Under the pieces are notes generated by a model. It did not search any database. It was not told where the DNA came from and was given only the letters and a program-made list of their open reading frames with translations. Below, in pieces: positions 16,446 to 24,306 of a DNA stretch of 64,000 bases (position 1 is the first letter of the stretch; each line of letters begins with the position of its first letter). The translations under genes and the position numbers were made by a program. The DNA is from Synechococcus sp. WH 8109 (lineage in GTDB: Bacteria; Cyanobacteriota; Cyanobacteriia; PCC-6307; Cyanobiaceae). Location: positions 620,001 to 684,000 of the forward strand of contig NZ_CP006882.1 of NCBI RefSeq assembly GCF_000161795.2, in the 5' to 3' direction.

Positions 16446-16622
16446 TGGTTTAATCAATGCACGCATCAATCAAAAATCAAATTGGATGCTGCTGCTGATG
16501 CATTCAAGGAAGACTTCGGGATCGATGTGGCAAGTCATACCGGATTGATTTTGATGTTATTGATCACTGATTTTGTTGGTCAGATTGATTGCTGCTGAGG
16601 GGGGTTGGTTCAACCGTTCATC

Positions 16623-16715
16623 TCAGAAAACCCCGGTTGCGCTTAGGCAAATCAGGGTTGTGGCGAGCAGCACCCAGCCCACCAGCTGAAGCCATTGCGT
16701 GAGTGGCGTTCCCAT
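16623..16715 (-). CDS. 30-residue single-helix membrane protein
   Basis: ATG at 16715 to TGA at 16623. The frame is one helix (WLQLVGWVLLATTLICLSA) with short polar ends. AAAGGG lies just upstream of the ATG, and the start is only 6 bases after the stop of the preceding gene, so it is probably co-transcribed with it. It resembles small photosynthetic-membrane subunits in size only. Confidence 0.5.
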   Translation of the reverse strand: MGTPLTQWLQLVGWVLLATTLICLSATGVF

Positions 16716-16721
16716 GCCCTT

Positions 16722-16901
16722 TCAGTCGAGTGGGTCGTCCCAAAGGGGTGGTTCATCAAATTCTTCCAACAGCGAGTTGGCTTCTAACTCCTTGCCGGCC
16801 AACAGCAGTTGAATCACTTGATTCCAGATGAATCGAGTCAGGCGATCTGCCTCCTTCCCCTGATGTCCGGTCTCGAACTTGATCGGAGGCACATCACCCA
16901 T
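16722..16901 (-). CDS. small conserved hypothetical protein
   Basis: About 59 residues from the ATG at 16901. It is charged and helical; the segment IKFETGHQGKEADRLTRF followed by IWNQVIQLLLAGKELEAN looks well constrained. The frame stays open upstream to 17084, but those residues look non-coding; a GTG start about ten codons earlier is also possible. I recall similar short proteins in other marine picocyanobacteria. Function unknown. A 30-residue membrane peptide follows. Confidence 0.55.
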   Translation of the reverse strand: MGDVPPIKFETGHQGKEADRLTRFIWNQVIQLLLAGKELEANSLLEEFDEPPLWDDPLD

Positions 16902-17068
16902 GTCGTCGTGAAATCGTGAGATGAGCGACACAGGGCTGGGCGCATCAACTGCTCTTTCGTAACTCTCTCGGTTTGATGGTTGAAGTATCAACTGACTCCG
17001 TTTCTTCCCACACGTTGAAAGCCAAACAAGGCCTCGCCGTTGGCAACCCACCGGCGCATGCTCGAGCC

Positions 17069-17224
17069 ATGCAAGCCAAAACATCGGAAGGCTTAGAGGT
17101 TCTCGCGGCTGTTGTTGTCACCGCGGGCTTGGTGGCAGGAAACCTCGTGCTGTTTTCGCCGTTGCGCGTGGACAACCGCCTCATGCAGCCTGCTCCGGCA
17201 TCGCAAACGGCGGAATGCCCCTAG
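17069..17224 (+). CDS. possible small membrane protein
   Basis: A 51-residue frame from ATG 17069: a short polar start, one hydrophobic helix (LEVLAAVVVTAGLVAGNLVLF) and a polar tail ending with a Cys. The frame is open further upstream to 16973, but that part lacks coding character. Its end touches the convergent secreted-protein gene. Unrecognised. Confidence 0.4.
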   Translation: MQAKTSEGLEVLAAVVVTAGLVAGNLVLFSPLRVDNRLMQPAPASQTAECP

Positions 17225-17496
17225 CTCTTGAACATGCCGTTGCAGTCGCCTGGAGCAGGTTTCACAAAGCAGTGACCCTCATCAGACCAGTACCCCAGGG
17301 CAGGAAAGGCCAGGATTTGGGCCCGGGCTTCGGCGTTAACGGCATCAACACCGTGGGCCTGAATCAGCACGTTGCCCTCGCCATCCACCAGGTCAAGGAA
17401 ATCCATTCCCTCGGTCTCGGTCTCGGCCGTGGGGTTGGCATGCCCAAGCAGGGGAACAACCGCCTGCACACAGGCAACCATCAAGGAGCGCAGCAT
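17221..17496 (-). CDS. small secreted hypothetical protein
   Basis: A 91-residue protein from ATG 17496. Residues 1-20 form a signal-peptide-like stretch (LRSLMVACVQAVVPLLGHA), followed by an acidic domain with two Cys in the tail (GHCFVK and GDCNGMF) that could pair in the periplasm. The segment QILAFPALGYWSDEGHC is distinctive. I recognise no function. It sits 34 bases downstream of the CBS gene on the same strand. Confidence 0.5.
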   Translation of the reverse strand: MLRSLMVACVQAVVPLLGHANPTAETETEGMDFLDLVDGEGNVLIQAHGVDAVNAEARAQILAFPALGYWSDEGHCFVKPAPGDCNGMFKS

Positions 17497-17530
17497 TGGC
17501 CTGGAAAGGGAGAACGAACGATCAGTTGAA

Positions 17531-18004
17531 TCAGCCGGCTTGATGGGAGGCCAGGGCACGCACCACGTCGCCTCGGGTGATCACGCCGACAGGACATTGG
17601 TTGCTATCCAGCACGAACAGGCGTTGCGTGCCCCGCTCATGCAGCTGGGATGCCGCCTTGGGCAGCGCTAACTCCGTCCTGCAGCTGTGGGAGTCCTTGC
17701 GCATCAGATCGCTCACCTTAGTGCCGAGCACCTGGTGCACCTGCTTGTCCCAGTTCAAGGGATTGCGCAGGTAGATCACGCTGTCCAGCAGCATCACGTA
17801 GGGGCCGGCATCAACACCGCTCTCCCGCACCATCAGATCCTGCTCCGTCAGCTCGCCGATCAGACGACCCTCTACATTCACCACCGGCAAACCACTCACG
17901 TGGTGGTCGCTGATCATCTGCACGGCCTGCTGCAACGGGGTGTCGGGCGTGACCGTCAGCACCGGCTGGGTCATCACATCAGCCACCGTCAGCTGCAGGA
18001 CCAT
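17531..18004 (-). CDS. CBS-domain pair protein
   Basis: A 157-residue protein composed of two CBS motifs (Bateman module) and nothing else. The first runs from VADVMTQPVLTVTPDTPLQ to GELTEQDL, the second from VSDLMRKDSHSCRTELAL to GVITRGDVVRAL. Such modules bind adenosine nucleotides and control partner enzymes or channels; in plants and cyanobacteria stand-alone pairs (CBSX type) have been linked to thioredoxin activation. An insert of about 25 residues lies between the motifs. It is divergent from pgsA with a gap of 31 bases. Confidence 0.85.
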   Translation of the reverse strand: MVLQLTVADVMTQPVLTVTPDTPLQQAVQMISDHHVSGLPVVNVEGRLIGELTEQDLMVRESGVDAGPYVMLLDSVIYLRNPLNWDKQVHQVLGTKVSDLMRKDSHSCRTELALPKAASQLHERGTQRLFVLDSNQCPVGVITRGDVVRALASHQAG

Positions 18005-18035
18005 GATCGAGATTCAGCTCCTCGCATTCTGAGCG

Positions 18036-18572
18036 TTGTTTCTGTCTTTGCGTTCGATTGCCAACGGACTCACCGTGGCGCGAGCCGTTGCCGGTTTCCC
18101 GCTGATCCTTGCCCTGCAGTTCGGCTGGCAGGGCTGGGCCTGGTGTTTGCTGCTGCTGGCCGGGCTCAGTGATGCGGCCGATGGCTGGCTGGCCCGGCGC
18201 GCCGGGGGTGGCAGCAGCTGGGGCGCTCGCATTGACCCCCTCACCGACAAAGTGCTGATCGCGGCACCGTTGCTCTGGCTGGCGTCGTCGGCTGTGCTGC
18301 CGCTCTGGGCGGTCTGGTTGTTGCTGGTCCGTGAATTGCTGATATCGGGCTGGCGATCCCAGGCCAGTGATGGCGGGCCGGCTTCGCTGTCGGGCAAAGC
18401 AAAGACGATCCTTCAGTTCCTCAGCCTGTTGCTGATGCTCTGGCCCTCCGGCTGGATCGCTGCTGCCGGGCTCCAGAGCCTGGGATGGTGGATGTTCTGG
18501 CCCTCCCTCGCCCTGGCTCTGAGCTCAGCTCTGGGCTACATCACGCCCCGATCAGTGCCTCGTCAGAACTGA
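18036..18572 (+). CDS. pgsA: CDP-alcohol phosphatidyltransferase (phosphatidylglycerophosphate synthase)
   Basis: A 178-residue membrane enzyme starting at TTG. It carries the CDP-alcohol phosphotransferase signature DG(x)2AR(x)8G(x)3D(x)3D as DAADGWLARRAGGGSSWGA followed by RIDPLTDK. PgsA joins CDP-diacylglycerol and glycerol-3-phosphate in phosphatidylglycerol synthesis, the sole phospholipid of thylakoids. About five hydrophobic segments are visible. The choice of PgsA over other family members rests on size and the general cyanobacterial gene set. Its end overlaps the convergent CSP41-like gene by 32 bases. Confidence 0.8.
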   Translation: MFLSLRSIANGLTVARAVAGFPLILALQFGWQGWAWCLLLLAGLSDAADGWLARRAGGGSSWGARIDPLTDKVLIAAPLLWLASSAVLPLWAVWLLLVRELLISGWRSQASDGGPASLSGKAKTILQFLSLLLMLWPSGWIAAAGLQSLGWWMFWPSLALALSSALGYITPRSVPRQN

Positions 18573-19461
18573 AGTCTGGCGCTGCGGTTGGGTTCAGGGC
18601 GTAGTCGTTGCTGTGGCTGTCGGCCAGGCCCTTGGCCAGGTCGAAGCTGGGTTGCCAGGCCAGTTCGCGTTCCACCCGGGTGATGTCGGTGAGGAAGTGA
18701 TTGAGCCGCAGCGGGAAGGCCTTGCGGGCTTTGGGGTCCAGATCCCTGGGGTTGAAGCTGCGCAGCTCTAGGCCATCGGGATCGCGGCCGCAGGCTACGG
18801 CTGCGGCGCGGATCAGGCCCCGGAAGCTGATGCCCTGCTTGCCGGAGCAGTTGTAAATGCGATTTGCTGCAGCATCCACGTCGATGCAACGGGCCATTGC
18901 TTCCGCCAGATCTTCCACATGGCCCAGTTGGGTGATCGTGCTGCCGTCACCGGGCAGCGGAATCGGGCGGTTGTGAACGATGCGATCGAAGAACCAGCGT
19001 TCCACCGGGTTGTAGTTGCCAGGGCCATAGATGTAGGTGGGCCGGAAGCTGGTGAAGGGGATACCCTCCTTGCGCAGCCAGGCCTCGGTGTCGGCCTTGC
19101 CGGCGTGACGGCTCTGCGGATCGGTGGGGCTGGATTCATCCATGGGCCACAGCTCCGAATCGGCGTACACCCCGGCTGAACTCACGTACACAAAGCGATG
19201 GCTGGGGGACCCGGTGATGGCCACCACGCGGCTGCTGTCCTCTTGCTTGCGTCCCGAGCTGTCGACGATCACATCGAAGCTGCGGCCCTGCAGCGCGCTA
19301 AGGCCTTCATCGCTGCTGCGATCGCCACAAAGGTGTTCCACGCCAGCGGGGACGGGGTTCTTACCGCGGGTGAACAGGGTGAGTGCATGGCCCTGGGCCT
19401 GCAGGCGGGCCACCAAGGGCCGGCCCACGAAGCGGGTTCCCCCCATCACCAGGATCTTCAT
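18541..19461 (-). CDS. NAD(P)-binding epimerase-fold protein, CSP41-like
   Basis: A 306-residue extended short-chain dehydrogenase. The N-terminus ILVMGGTRFVGRPLVARL is the nucleotide-binding Rossmann motif, and SSAGVYADSE with the RPTYIYGPGNY segment is typical of the cyanobacterial/plastid CSP41 branch, whose plant members bind and stabilise chloroplast RNA. The catalytic Tyr of epimerases is not in a standard YxxxK position, in line with that branch. The C-terminus overlaps pgsA convergently by 32 bases. hisA starts 71 bases from its divergent start. Confidence 0.75.
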   Translation of the reverse strand: MKILVMGGTRFVGRPLVARLQAQGHALTLFTRGKNPVPAGVEHLCGDRSSDEGLSALQGRSFDVIVDSSGRKQEDSSRVVAITGSPSHRFVYVSSAGVYADSELWPMDESSPTDPQSRHAGKADTEAWLRKEGIPFTSFRPTYIYGPGNYNPVERWFFDRIVHNRPIPLPGDGSTITQLGHVEDLAEAMARCIDVDAAANRIYNCSGKQGISFRGLIRAAAVACGRDPDGLELRSFNPRDLDPKARKAFPLRLNHFLTDITRVERELAWQPSFDLAKGLADSHSNDYALNPTAAPDFSSDEALIGA

Positions 19462-19532
19462 GCACTTGGGCCCGAAAAGCGCAGCTATTGAAGCGTGGCG
19501 CTGCAGGATGGAGGGTCTCTGGTCCGACCCTG

Positions 19533-20300
19533 ATGGAGATCATTCCCGCCATTGATTTGCTCGATGGAGCCTGCGTCCGGCTTCACCAGGGGGATTACGA
19601 CCAGGTGACCCGATTCAGTGAGGATCCTGTGGCGCAGGCCCTCAGCTGGCAGAGCCAGGGGGCAACCCGTCTGCACCTGGTGGATCTCGATGGCGCCAAA
19701 CGGGGTGAGCCGATCAATGACGCAGCGGTGCGGGCCATCACCGCCGCCCTCGACATCCCTGTTCAGCTCGGTGGTGGTGTGCGCTCGCTCGAGCGCGCCG
19801 AAGAGTTGATCGCCTGTGGCCTGGATCGGGTAATTCTCGGCACGGTGGCGATTGAACAGCCGGAGTTGGTTCAGGAGTTGGCCCAACGCCATCCCGGCCG
19901 CATCGTGGTGGGCATTGATGCCAACGATGGCCGGGTGGCCACCCGGGGCTGGATCGAGCAGAGCGATGTTCTGGCCACCGATCTGGCCAAGCAGTTCAGT
20001 GTCGCCGGCATCGCGGCGATAATCACCACCGATATCGCCACCGATGGCACCCTCGCCGGCCCCAACCTGGAGGCGCTGCGAACCATGGCGCAGTGCTGCG
20101 CTGTTCCGGTGATCGCCTCCGGAGGCATTGGCTGCATGGCCGACCTCCTCTCACTCCTGCCCTTGGAGCCCCTTGGTGTGACGGGAGTGATCGTTGGCCG
20201 AGCCCTCTACGACGGCCGTGTCGACCTGGCGGAGGCCATCGCTGCGTTGGGTGAGGCAAGGCTTCAAGACGTCACCGCCGTGGCGGCAGACATCGCCTGA
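19533..20300 (+). CDS. hisA: ProFAR isomerase (histidine biosynthesis)
   Basis: A 255-residue TIM-barrel enzyme that isomerises ProFAR to PRFAR, the fourth step of histidine synthesis. EIIPAIDLLDGACVRLHQGDY carries the first catalytic Asp, LGGGVRSL and GIDANDGRVATRGW are typical half-barrel elements, and TDIATDGTLAGPN has the second catalytic Asp. The ATG at 19533 begins the canonical EIIPAID start; the longer open frame upstream overlaps the neighbouring gene's promoter side and is not coding. No other his genes are adjacent, as is usual in cyanobacteria. Confidence 0.95.
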   Translation: MEIIPAIDLLDGACVRLHQGDYDQVTRFSEDPVAQALSWQSQGATRLHLVDLDGAKRGEPINDAAVRAITAALDIPVQLGGGVRSLERAEELIACGLDRVILGTVAIEQPELVQELAQRHPGRIVVGIDANDGRVATRGWIEQSDVLATDLAKQFSVAGIAAIITTDIATDGTLAGPNLEALRTMAQCCAVPVIASGGIGCMADLLSLLPLEPLGVTGVIVGRALYDGRVDLAEAIAALGEARLQDVTAVAADIA

Positions 20301-20320
20301 GCTGGCCTAGGGACTTATGG

Positions 20321-20797
20321 TTGAAGAAGCAGGCACCTTCTGTGGTAATAGCAGCCGCTGGAAAGAGCAGCACGCAGTCCCCCGCGGGCAGTTTGCAGGA
20401 GGTGTTTGAGCAGTACCGGCGGCTGGGCATGCGTCTCGGCCGTCAGCGGCGCATGGTTCTTGACCTGCTCTGGAGCGAGAAGAGCCACCTCAGCGCTCGC
20501 GACATCTTTGAACAGCTGAATCTGAGGGGTCGCAGCATCGGCCACACCTCGGTGTATCAGAACCTCGAAGCCCTGCAGTCGGCTGGGGTGATTGAGTGTC
20601 TCGATCGCGCCAGTGGTCGCCTCTACGGCTACCGCAGTGATCCTCACAGCCATCTCACCTGTATGGACAGCGGTTCGATCGATGACATCGACGTTGTTCT
20701 TCCTGACGACCTGTTGCGTGAGATCGAACAGCGCACCGGCTTCCGCATCGAGTCGTACACCTTGCAATTGAACGGCAGGCGCACCCTGGAGAACTGA
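20321..20797 (+). CDS. Fur-family transcriptional regulator
   Basis: A 158-residue Fur/Zur/PerR-type protein. The winged-helix segment is GMRLGRQRRMVLDLLW to SIGHTSVYQNLEALQSAGVI, and the metal-binding hinge contains YRSDPHSHLTCMDSG. The usual C-terminal CxxC structural zinc motif is absent and the region HxH-CxxC is reduced to a single Cys, which fits the shorter Fur-type proteins of marine picocyanobacteria. Metal specificity cannot be assigned. Start TTG at 20321; a GTG at 20342 is an alternative. It lies 20 bases behind hisA. Confidence 0.8.
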   Translation: MKKQAPSVVIAAAGKSSTQSPAGSLQEVFEQYRRLGMRLGRQRRMVLDLLWSEKSHLSARDIFEQLNLRGRSIGHTSVYQNLEALQSAGVIECLDRASGRLYGYRSDPHSHLTCMDSGSIDDIDVVLPDDLLREIEQRTGFRIESYTLQLNGRRTLEN

Positions 20798-20841
20798 GCA
20801 GAAGGTCGTTACCTTGAGCCCAACTGTTTCGGGTTCAACCC

Positions 20842-22461
20842 TTGGTCTCCCCTTCGCCGGTGCGGATGTTGCTGCTCGCTCCGGATCTTCTCGGGGAGTC
20901 GCTGGCGCTGAAACTCACCTCCGCCCGGGACGATTGGGAGGTGGTGCTTCGCCCTGAGCGCCTGACGGGTGCCCCGGCGTTGGTGATCTGGTCGATCGAC
21001 ACCTTGGCCTCATTGGCGTCGCTTCAGCAGGAGCTATTCGCCCTGCAGGAGCGCTGGCAGCCCGCCCCTGTGCTGCTGCTGCTGCCCAGCGAGCTACATC
21101 TTTCGCGGGAACAACTGCTGGAGCTGCCGGCGGCCGGCCTACTTCAAAACGTCGATGCCCAGGGGCTTCAGAACGCTATCGAAACCCTGCTGCAGGGCGG
21201 CAGGGACATTCGCCTGGAGGCTGCGTCGGAGACGCAAAGCCAGGAGCAGACCATGGGCCTGGGACAGTGGTTGCTTGTGAGTGGCCTGCAGCAGGTGAGC
21301 CGCGACCTGCAACGGGTGGAGGCCCTGCTCAATCCACCCCCGGAACAGCCGTTGCTGTTTCTGCTGCTGCAGGGGCGCCGCCGCGAATTGCGCTTCGCCA
21401 AGGGCTTTCTGCTCTGGCTCTGGGGGCCGTTGCACCTGGGCCTCGAACATGCAGAACCCCTGGCCCCCTCCGTGTCCAGCGATGGATCACCCACCACTAC
21501 GGCGATCAGCCTGCGCGAACGCAATGCCGTTGCCGTATGGGATGCCATCCGCGACCGCATCGATTCATCAGTTCAGTCTGGATTGACCAATTCCACCGGC
21601 CGTCTGCTGGCAATTGAGGGTCTGCACCCGGATCGCCGCCGGGAGTTGCTGCTGGCCCTGTTGCAACAGCTTGATCAGGTCTTGCAGCGCCTGCGCCGCC
21701 GCCAGGACGGCACTGCGATGGCCCAGGCCTGGGATTCGTTGCAGCCAGAGTTGCGTCAGCAGGCCCTCACTGCCCTGGCCGGCAGTTATGTCCAGATCCC
21801 CTGCGACGGCGAGCTGCAGCCGGTGGTGGCTTCGCTGCTCAGCCGTGCTGATCTCACCGGTGCAGACGTAGAGCTGCCCGATCCAATCGGAATGCTGGCG
21901 CCGCTGGTGGCCGATCAACCGATGCTGGTGAACGGCCTGCTGCTGCCGGCCGATGACCCCAGGGCCTTCCTGCAACTGGAAACCCTGGTCAGCAATTGGC
22001 TGGTGAGGACGGCGGAACTGATTGGTGCCGAATTGCTTGATGCCTGTGGTGACTGGCCGGAGCTGCGCCGTTACCTGCTGCGGGACCCCCTCCTGGCGAC
22101 CCGGGAACTCGACCGGCTCAGGAACCGCTTGAATACACAGCTTCGCTGGGCGGATTGGGTGGAGCGCCCCATTCAGCTCTACGAAAGCCAGCGCACCCTG
22201 TTTCAATTGCGTTCTGGTCGCATCGAACCGATGCTGCTGACTGAGCCCCGCGACAAGGAGCTCAATCAGCTGGGTTGGTGGCAGCGGCAGGTGGCCTTGC
22301 TCCTGGAAGCCCGGGATGCCCTCGCACCCCAGGTGCAGGCACTGGTTCGCCGCATCGGCGACCTTGCTGTGATCCTGCTCACCCAGGTGTTGGGGCGCGC
22401 CATCGGTCTGGTGGGGCGGGGCATTGCCCAGGGCATGGGACGCAGCTTCGGCCGCGGTTAG
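20842..22461 (+). CDS. DUF3685 protein (Ycf55-related)
   Basis: A 539-residue protein found in cyanobacteria and, as Ycf55, in red algal plastids. The C-terminal half, with ELLDACGDWPELRRYLLRD and QLRWADWVERPIQLYESQ, is the DUF3685 domain. Residues 1-115 look like a degenerate receiver-type fold (VRMLLLAPDLLGESLALKL and LPAAGLLQNVDA) but lack the phospho-acceptor Asp arrangement. A short amphipathic/hydrophobic segment at the end (LAVILLTQVLGRAIGLVGRG) may contact membranes. Function unknown. Start TTG at 20842; a GTG seven codons later is possible. Confidence 0.8.
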   Translation: MVSPSPVRMLLLAPDLLGESLALKLTSARDDWEVVLRPERLTGAPALVIWSIDTLASLASLQQELFALQERWQPAPVLLLLPSELHLSREQLLELPAAGLLQNVDAQGLQNAIETLLQGGRDIRLEAASETQSQEQTMGLGQWLLVSGLQQVSRDLQRVEALLNPPPEQPLLFLLLQGRRRELRFAKGFLLWLWGPLHLGLEHAEPLAPSVSSDGSPTTTAISLRERNAVAVWDAIRDRIDSSVQSGLTNSTGRLLAIEGLHPDRRRELLLALLQQLDQVLQRLRRRQDGTAMAQAWDSLQPELRQQALTALAGSYVQIPCDGELQPVVASLLSRADLTGADVELPDPIGMLAPLVADQPMLVNGLLLPADDPRAFLQLETLVSNWLVRTAELIGAELLDACGDWPELRRYLLRDPLLATRELDRLRNRLNTQLRWADWVERPIQLYESQRTLFQLRSGRIEPMLLTEPRDKELNQLGWWQRQVALLLEARDALAPQVQALVRRIGDLAVILLTQVLGRAIGLVGRGIAQGMGRSFGRG

Positions 22462-22476
22462 GCCCCTGGGTCCACA

Positions 22477-23043
22477 ATGGCGATCCGCTGCTTCGGCTTG
22501 ATGCTTGCTTTGGTGCGCTGTCTGATCACCGTTTCGATCGCGCTGCTGCTCCATGTCGCACCAGCCGCCGCTGTGTTGAACAGCGACAGCTACGACGGCA
22601 ACATCTATGCCCTCTACGCTGGCAATGGGTCGTTGGTGCCTCCCGCCAGCACCCTGGAGGAGTCCCTCGCTGAGGGACGCACAGCCGTGATCGTCTATTA
22701 CCTGGATGACAGCGCCGTGAGCAAACGCTTCGCTCCGGTGGTGTCGGAACTGCAACGGCTTTGGGGCCGCAGCATCGATCTGCTGCCGCTTTCCACCGAT
22801 CCGCTGCAGGGCCGTGAAGCGCTGGGGGCCGGTGATCCAGCCACCTATTGGTCTGGAACCATTCCGCAGGTGGTGGTGATCGGCACCGATGGCCGGATTG
22901 TGCTTGATCAGAACGGTCAGGTTCCACTCGTGGCGATCAACGACGCCATCAGCGCCTCCACCGGTCTTCCCGCTCCAGATCTGGGACGCATTGATCAGGG
23001 AGGCAGTTTCAACGAAGTCAACATCGAAGTCACCGCCAACTGA
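22477..23043 (+). CDS. thylakoid-lumen thioredoxin-like protein (PSI accumulation factor type)
   Basis: A 188-residue protein with a signal peptide or anchor (LITVSIALLLHVAPAAAV, about 9-34). The mature part has a thioredoxin-like fold outline (VIVYYLDDSAVSKRFAPVV and GTIPQVVVIGTDGRIVLD with cis-Pro) but no CxxC pair, so it is not a normal disulfide reductase. The pattern matches the family annotated as thylakoid membrane photosystem I accumulation factor (Synechocystis slr1796 type) as I recall it. The gene sits 15 bases after the DUF3685 gene, possibly one transcript. Confidence 0.65.
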   Translation: MAIRCFGLMLALVRCLITVSIALLLHVAPAAAVLNSDSYDGNIYALYAGNGSLVPPASTLEESLAEGRTAVIVYYLDDSAVSKRFAPVVSELQRLWGRSIDLLPLSTDPLQGREALGAGDPATYWSGTIPQVVVIGTDGRIVLDQNGQVPLVAINDAISASTGLPAPDLGRIDQGGSFNEVNIEVTAN

Positions 23044-23107
23044 GACGCTAACCGCCATGGCGCCTACGCTGCCGGCCAGTTGTCCCGGTCGCTGAGCCGG
23101 ATCCGCT

Positions 23108-24268
23108 GTGTCGCTGCTGCTTGCTCCGCTCGGCCTTGGACTTGCTGTGGCTTGGCTGGAGCTCCGCCATCGCCTCAGACCCGCCTCACCGTTGCGGATG
23201 ACCCCTCGCGACTGGCGCGTTAATGATTTGGGCGGGCGGCTCCATATCGAGGGTGTGCTGGAGATCAGCAACCCCCACCCCCGCATGGAGGTTTTTGTGC
23301 CGGAGCTGCGGGTCGAGCCCGTGCTGCTGGGGTCCTCTGATCCCGCCGGCCTGGAAGTGAAAACGCGGATCATTGCCGACCATCCCGACGAGGAGACCCG
23401 CGCAGACGGCTACTGGGCGGCCTACATCGTCAAAGGACGCAAAACCACGCGTGCCCTTGTCTCGATCGAGATCACTGGCCCGATGACATCGGCTCGGGTC
23501 GACAGCCTCTGGGTGGATACCCACTGGGTGAATTATGGACCCTTCGGTCGCCTGCAGCGTCGTCAGGGCGTGCTGGTTCCCTTGAGCCGTCCTCAACCCC
23601 TGCAGCCCGATCAAGCCCCTTTCCGCCAGGGGGAAAGCTGCCGCGTTTTGCCGCTGCGCACCCACCTGCTCGGCCCCCTGGATGACTGCATTGACGTCCT
23701 GCGCACCTACGCCGCCGATCTGGTGGAGCCCGGCGACATCCTCACCATCGGCGAAACCCCCGTGGCTGTGATCCAGGGTCGATATCGCCATCCAAGTGAG
23801 GTGGAACCCGGCATGGTGGCGCGCCTGGCCTGCCGTGTGTTTCACCCCACCAGCAGCCTGGCCACGGCCTGCGGCATGCAGACCTTGATCGATCTGGTGG
23901 GGCCCACCAGGGTTCTTGCCGCCTGGCTGGGGGGTCTGCTGATGAAGCTGGTGGGCATCCCCGGTGGCTTCTATCGCCTCGCCGGTGACCAGGCCCGCTT
24001 GATCGACGACATCACCGGCACCACACCGCCCTACGACCAGACCATTGTTTTGGGGCCATCCCGGGCTGAACAGTTCTGTCGTGATGCCTCTGCCGAACTC
24101 GGGGTCGACATTGCCATCGTCGACGTCAACGACCTCGGCCGTGTGAAGGTGCTGGCTTCCAGCCCCGGCTGTGATGAGGGCTTGCTGGGCCGGGCTCTGC
24201 GTCCCAATCCTGCTGGCAATGCCAATGAGCGCACCCCTCTGGTCCTGGTGCGGCCAGGCCTGGAATGA
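23108..24268 (+). CDS. F420-0:gamma-glutamyl ligase-like protein
   Basis: A 386-residue protein. The C-terminal two thirds resemble the CofE family: a start region LPLRTHLLGPLDD, EPGDILTIGETPVAVIQGR, then DITGTTPPYDQTIVLGPSR and DVNDLGRVKVL. CofE adds glutamates to coenzyme F420 in archaea and actinobacteria, but cyanobacteria of this type are not known to make F420 for this route, so the substrate is uncertain. An N-terminal hydrophobic segment (residues 1-20) and a beta-rich domain of about 130 residues are extra to CofE. Confidence 0.7.
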   Translation: MSLLLAPLGLGLAVAWLELRHRLRPASPLRMTPRDWRVNDLGGRLHIEGVLEISNPHPRMEVFVPELRVEPVLLGSSDPAGLEVKTRIIADHPDEETRADGYWAAYIVKGRKTTRALVSIEITGPMTSARVDSLWVDTHWVNYGPFGRLQRRQGVLVPLSRPQPLQPDQAPFRQGESCRVLPLRTHLLGPLDDCIDVLRTYAADLVEPGDILTIGETPVAVIQGRYRHPSEVEPGMVARLACRVFHPTSSLATACGMQTLIDLVGPTRVLAAWLGGLLMKLVGIPGGFYRLAGDQARLIDDITGTTPPYDQTIVLGPSRAEQFCRDASAELGVDIAIVDVNDLGRVKVLASSPGCDEGLLGRALRPNPAGNANERTPLVLVRPGLE

Positions 24269-24306
24269 GCGATACATTGTGAATAGTTGGGGATGGAGGG
24301 TGTCCG

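Noticed and set aside
21568-23373. Minus-strand open frame of 601 codons
   Set aside because: It lies opposite the DUF3685 and thioredoxin-like genes, is rich in Gln, His and Arg as expected from a GC-rich antisense frame, and has no domain.
23186-24277. Minus-strand open frame of 363 codons
   Set aside because: It is an antisense shadow of the CofE-like gene without recognisable motifs.
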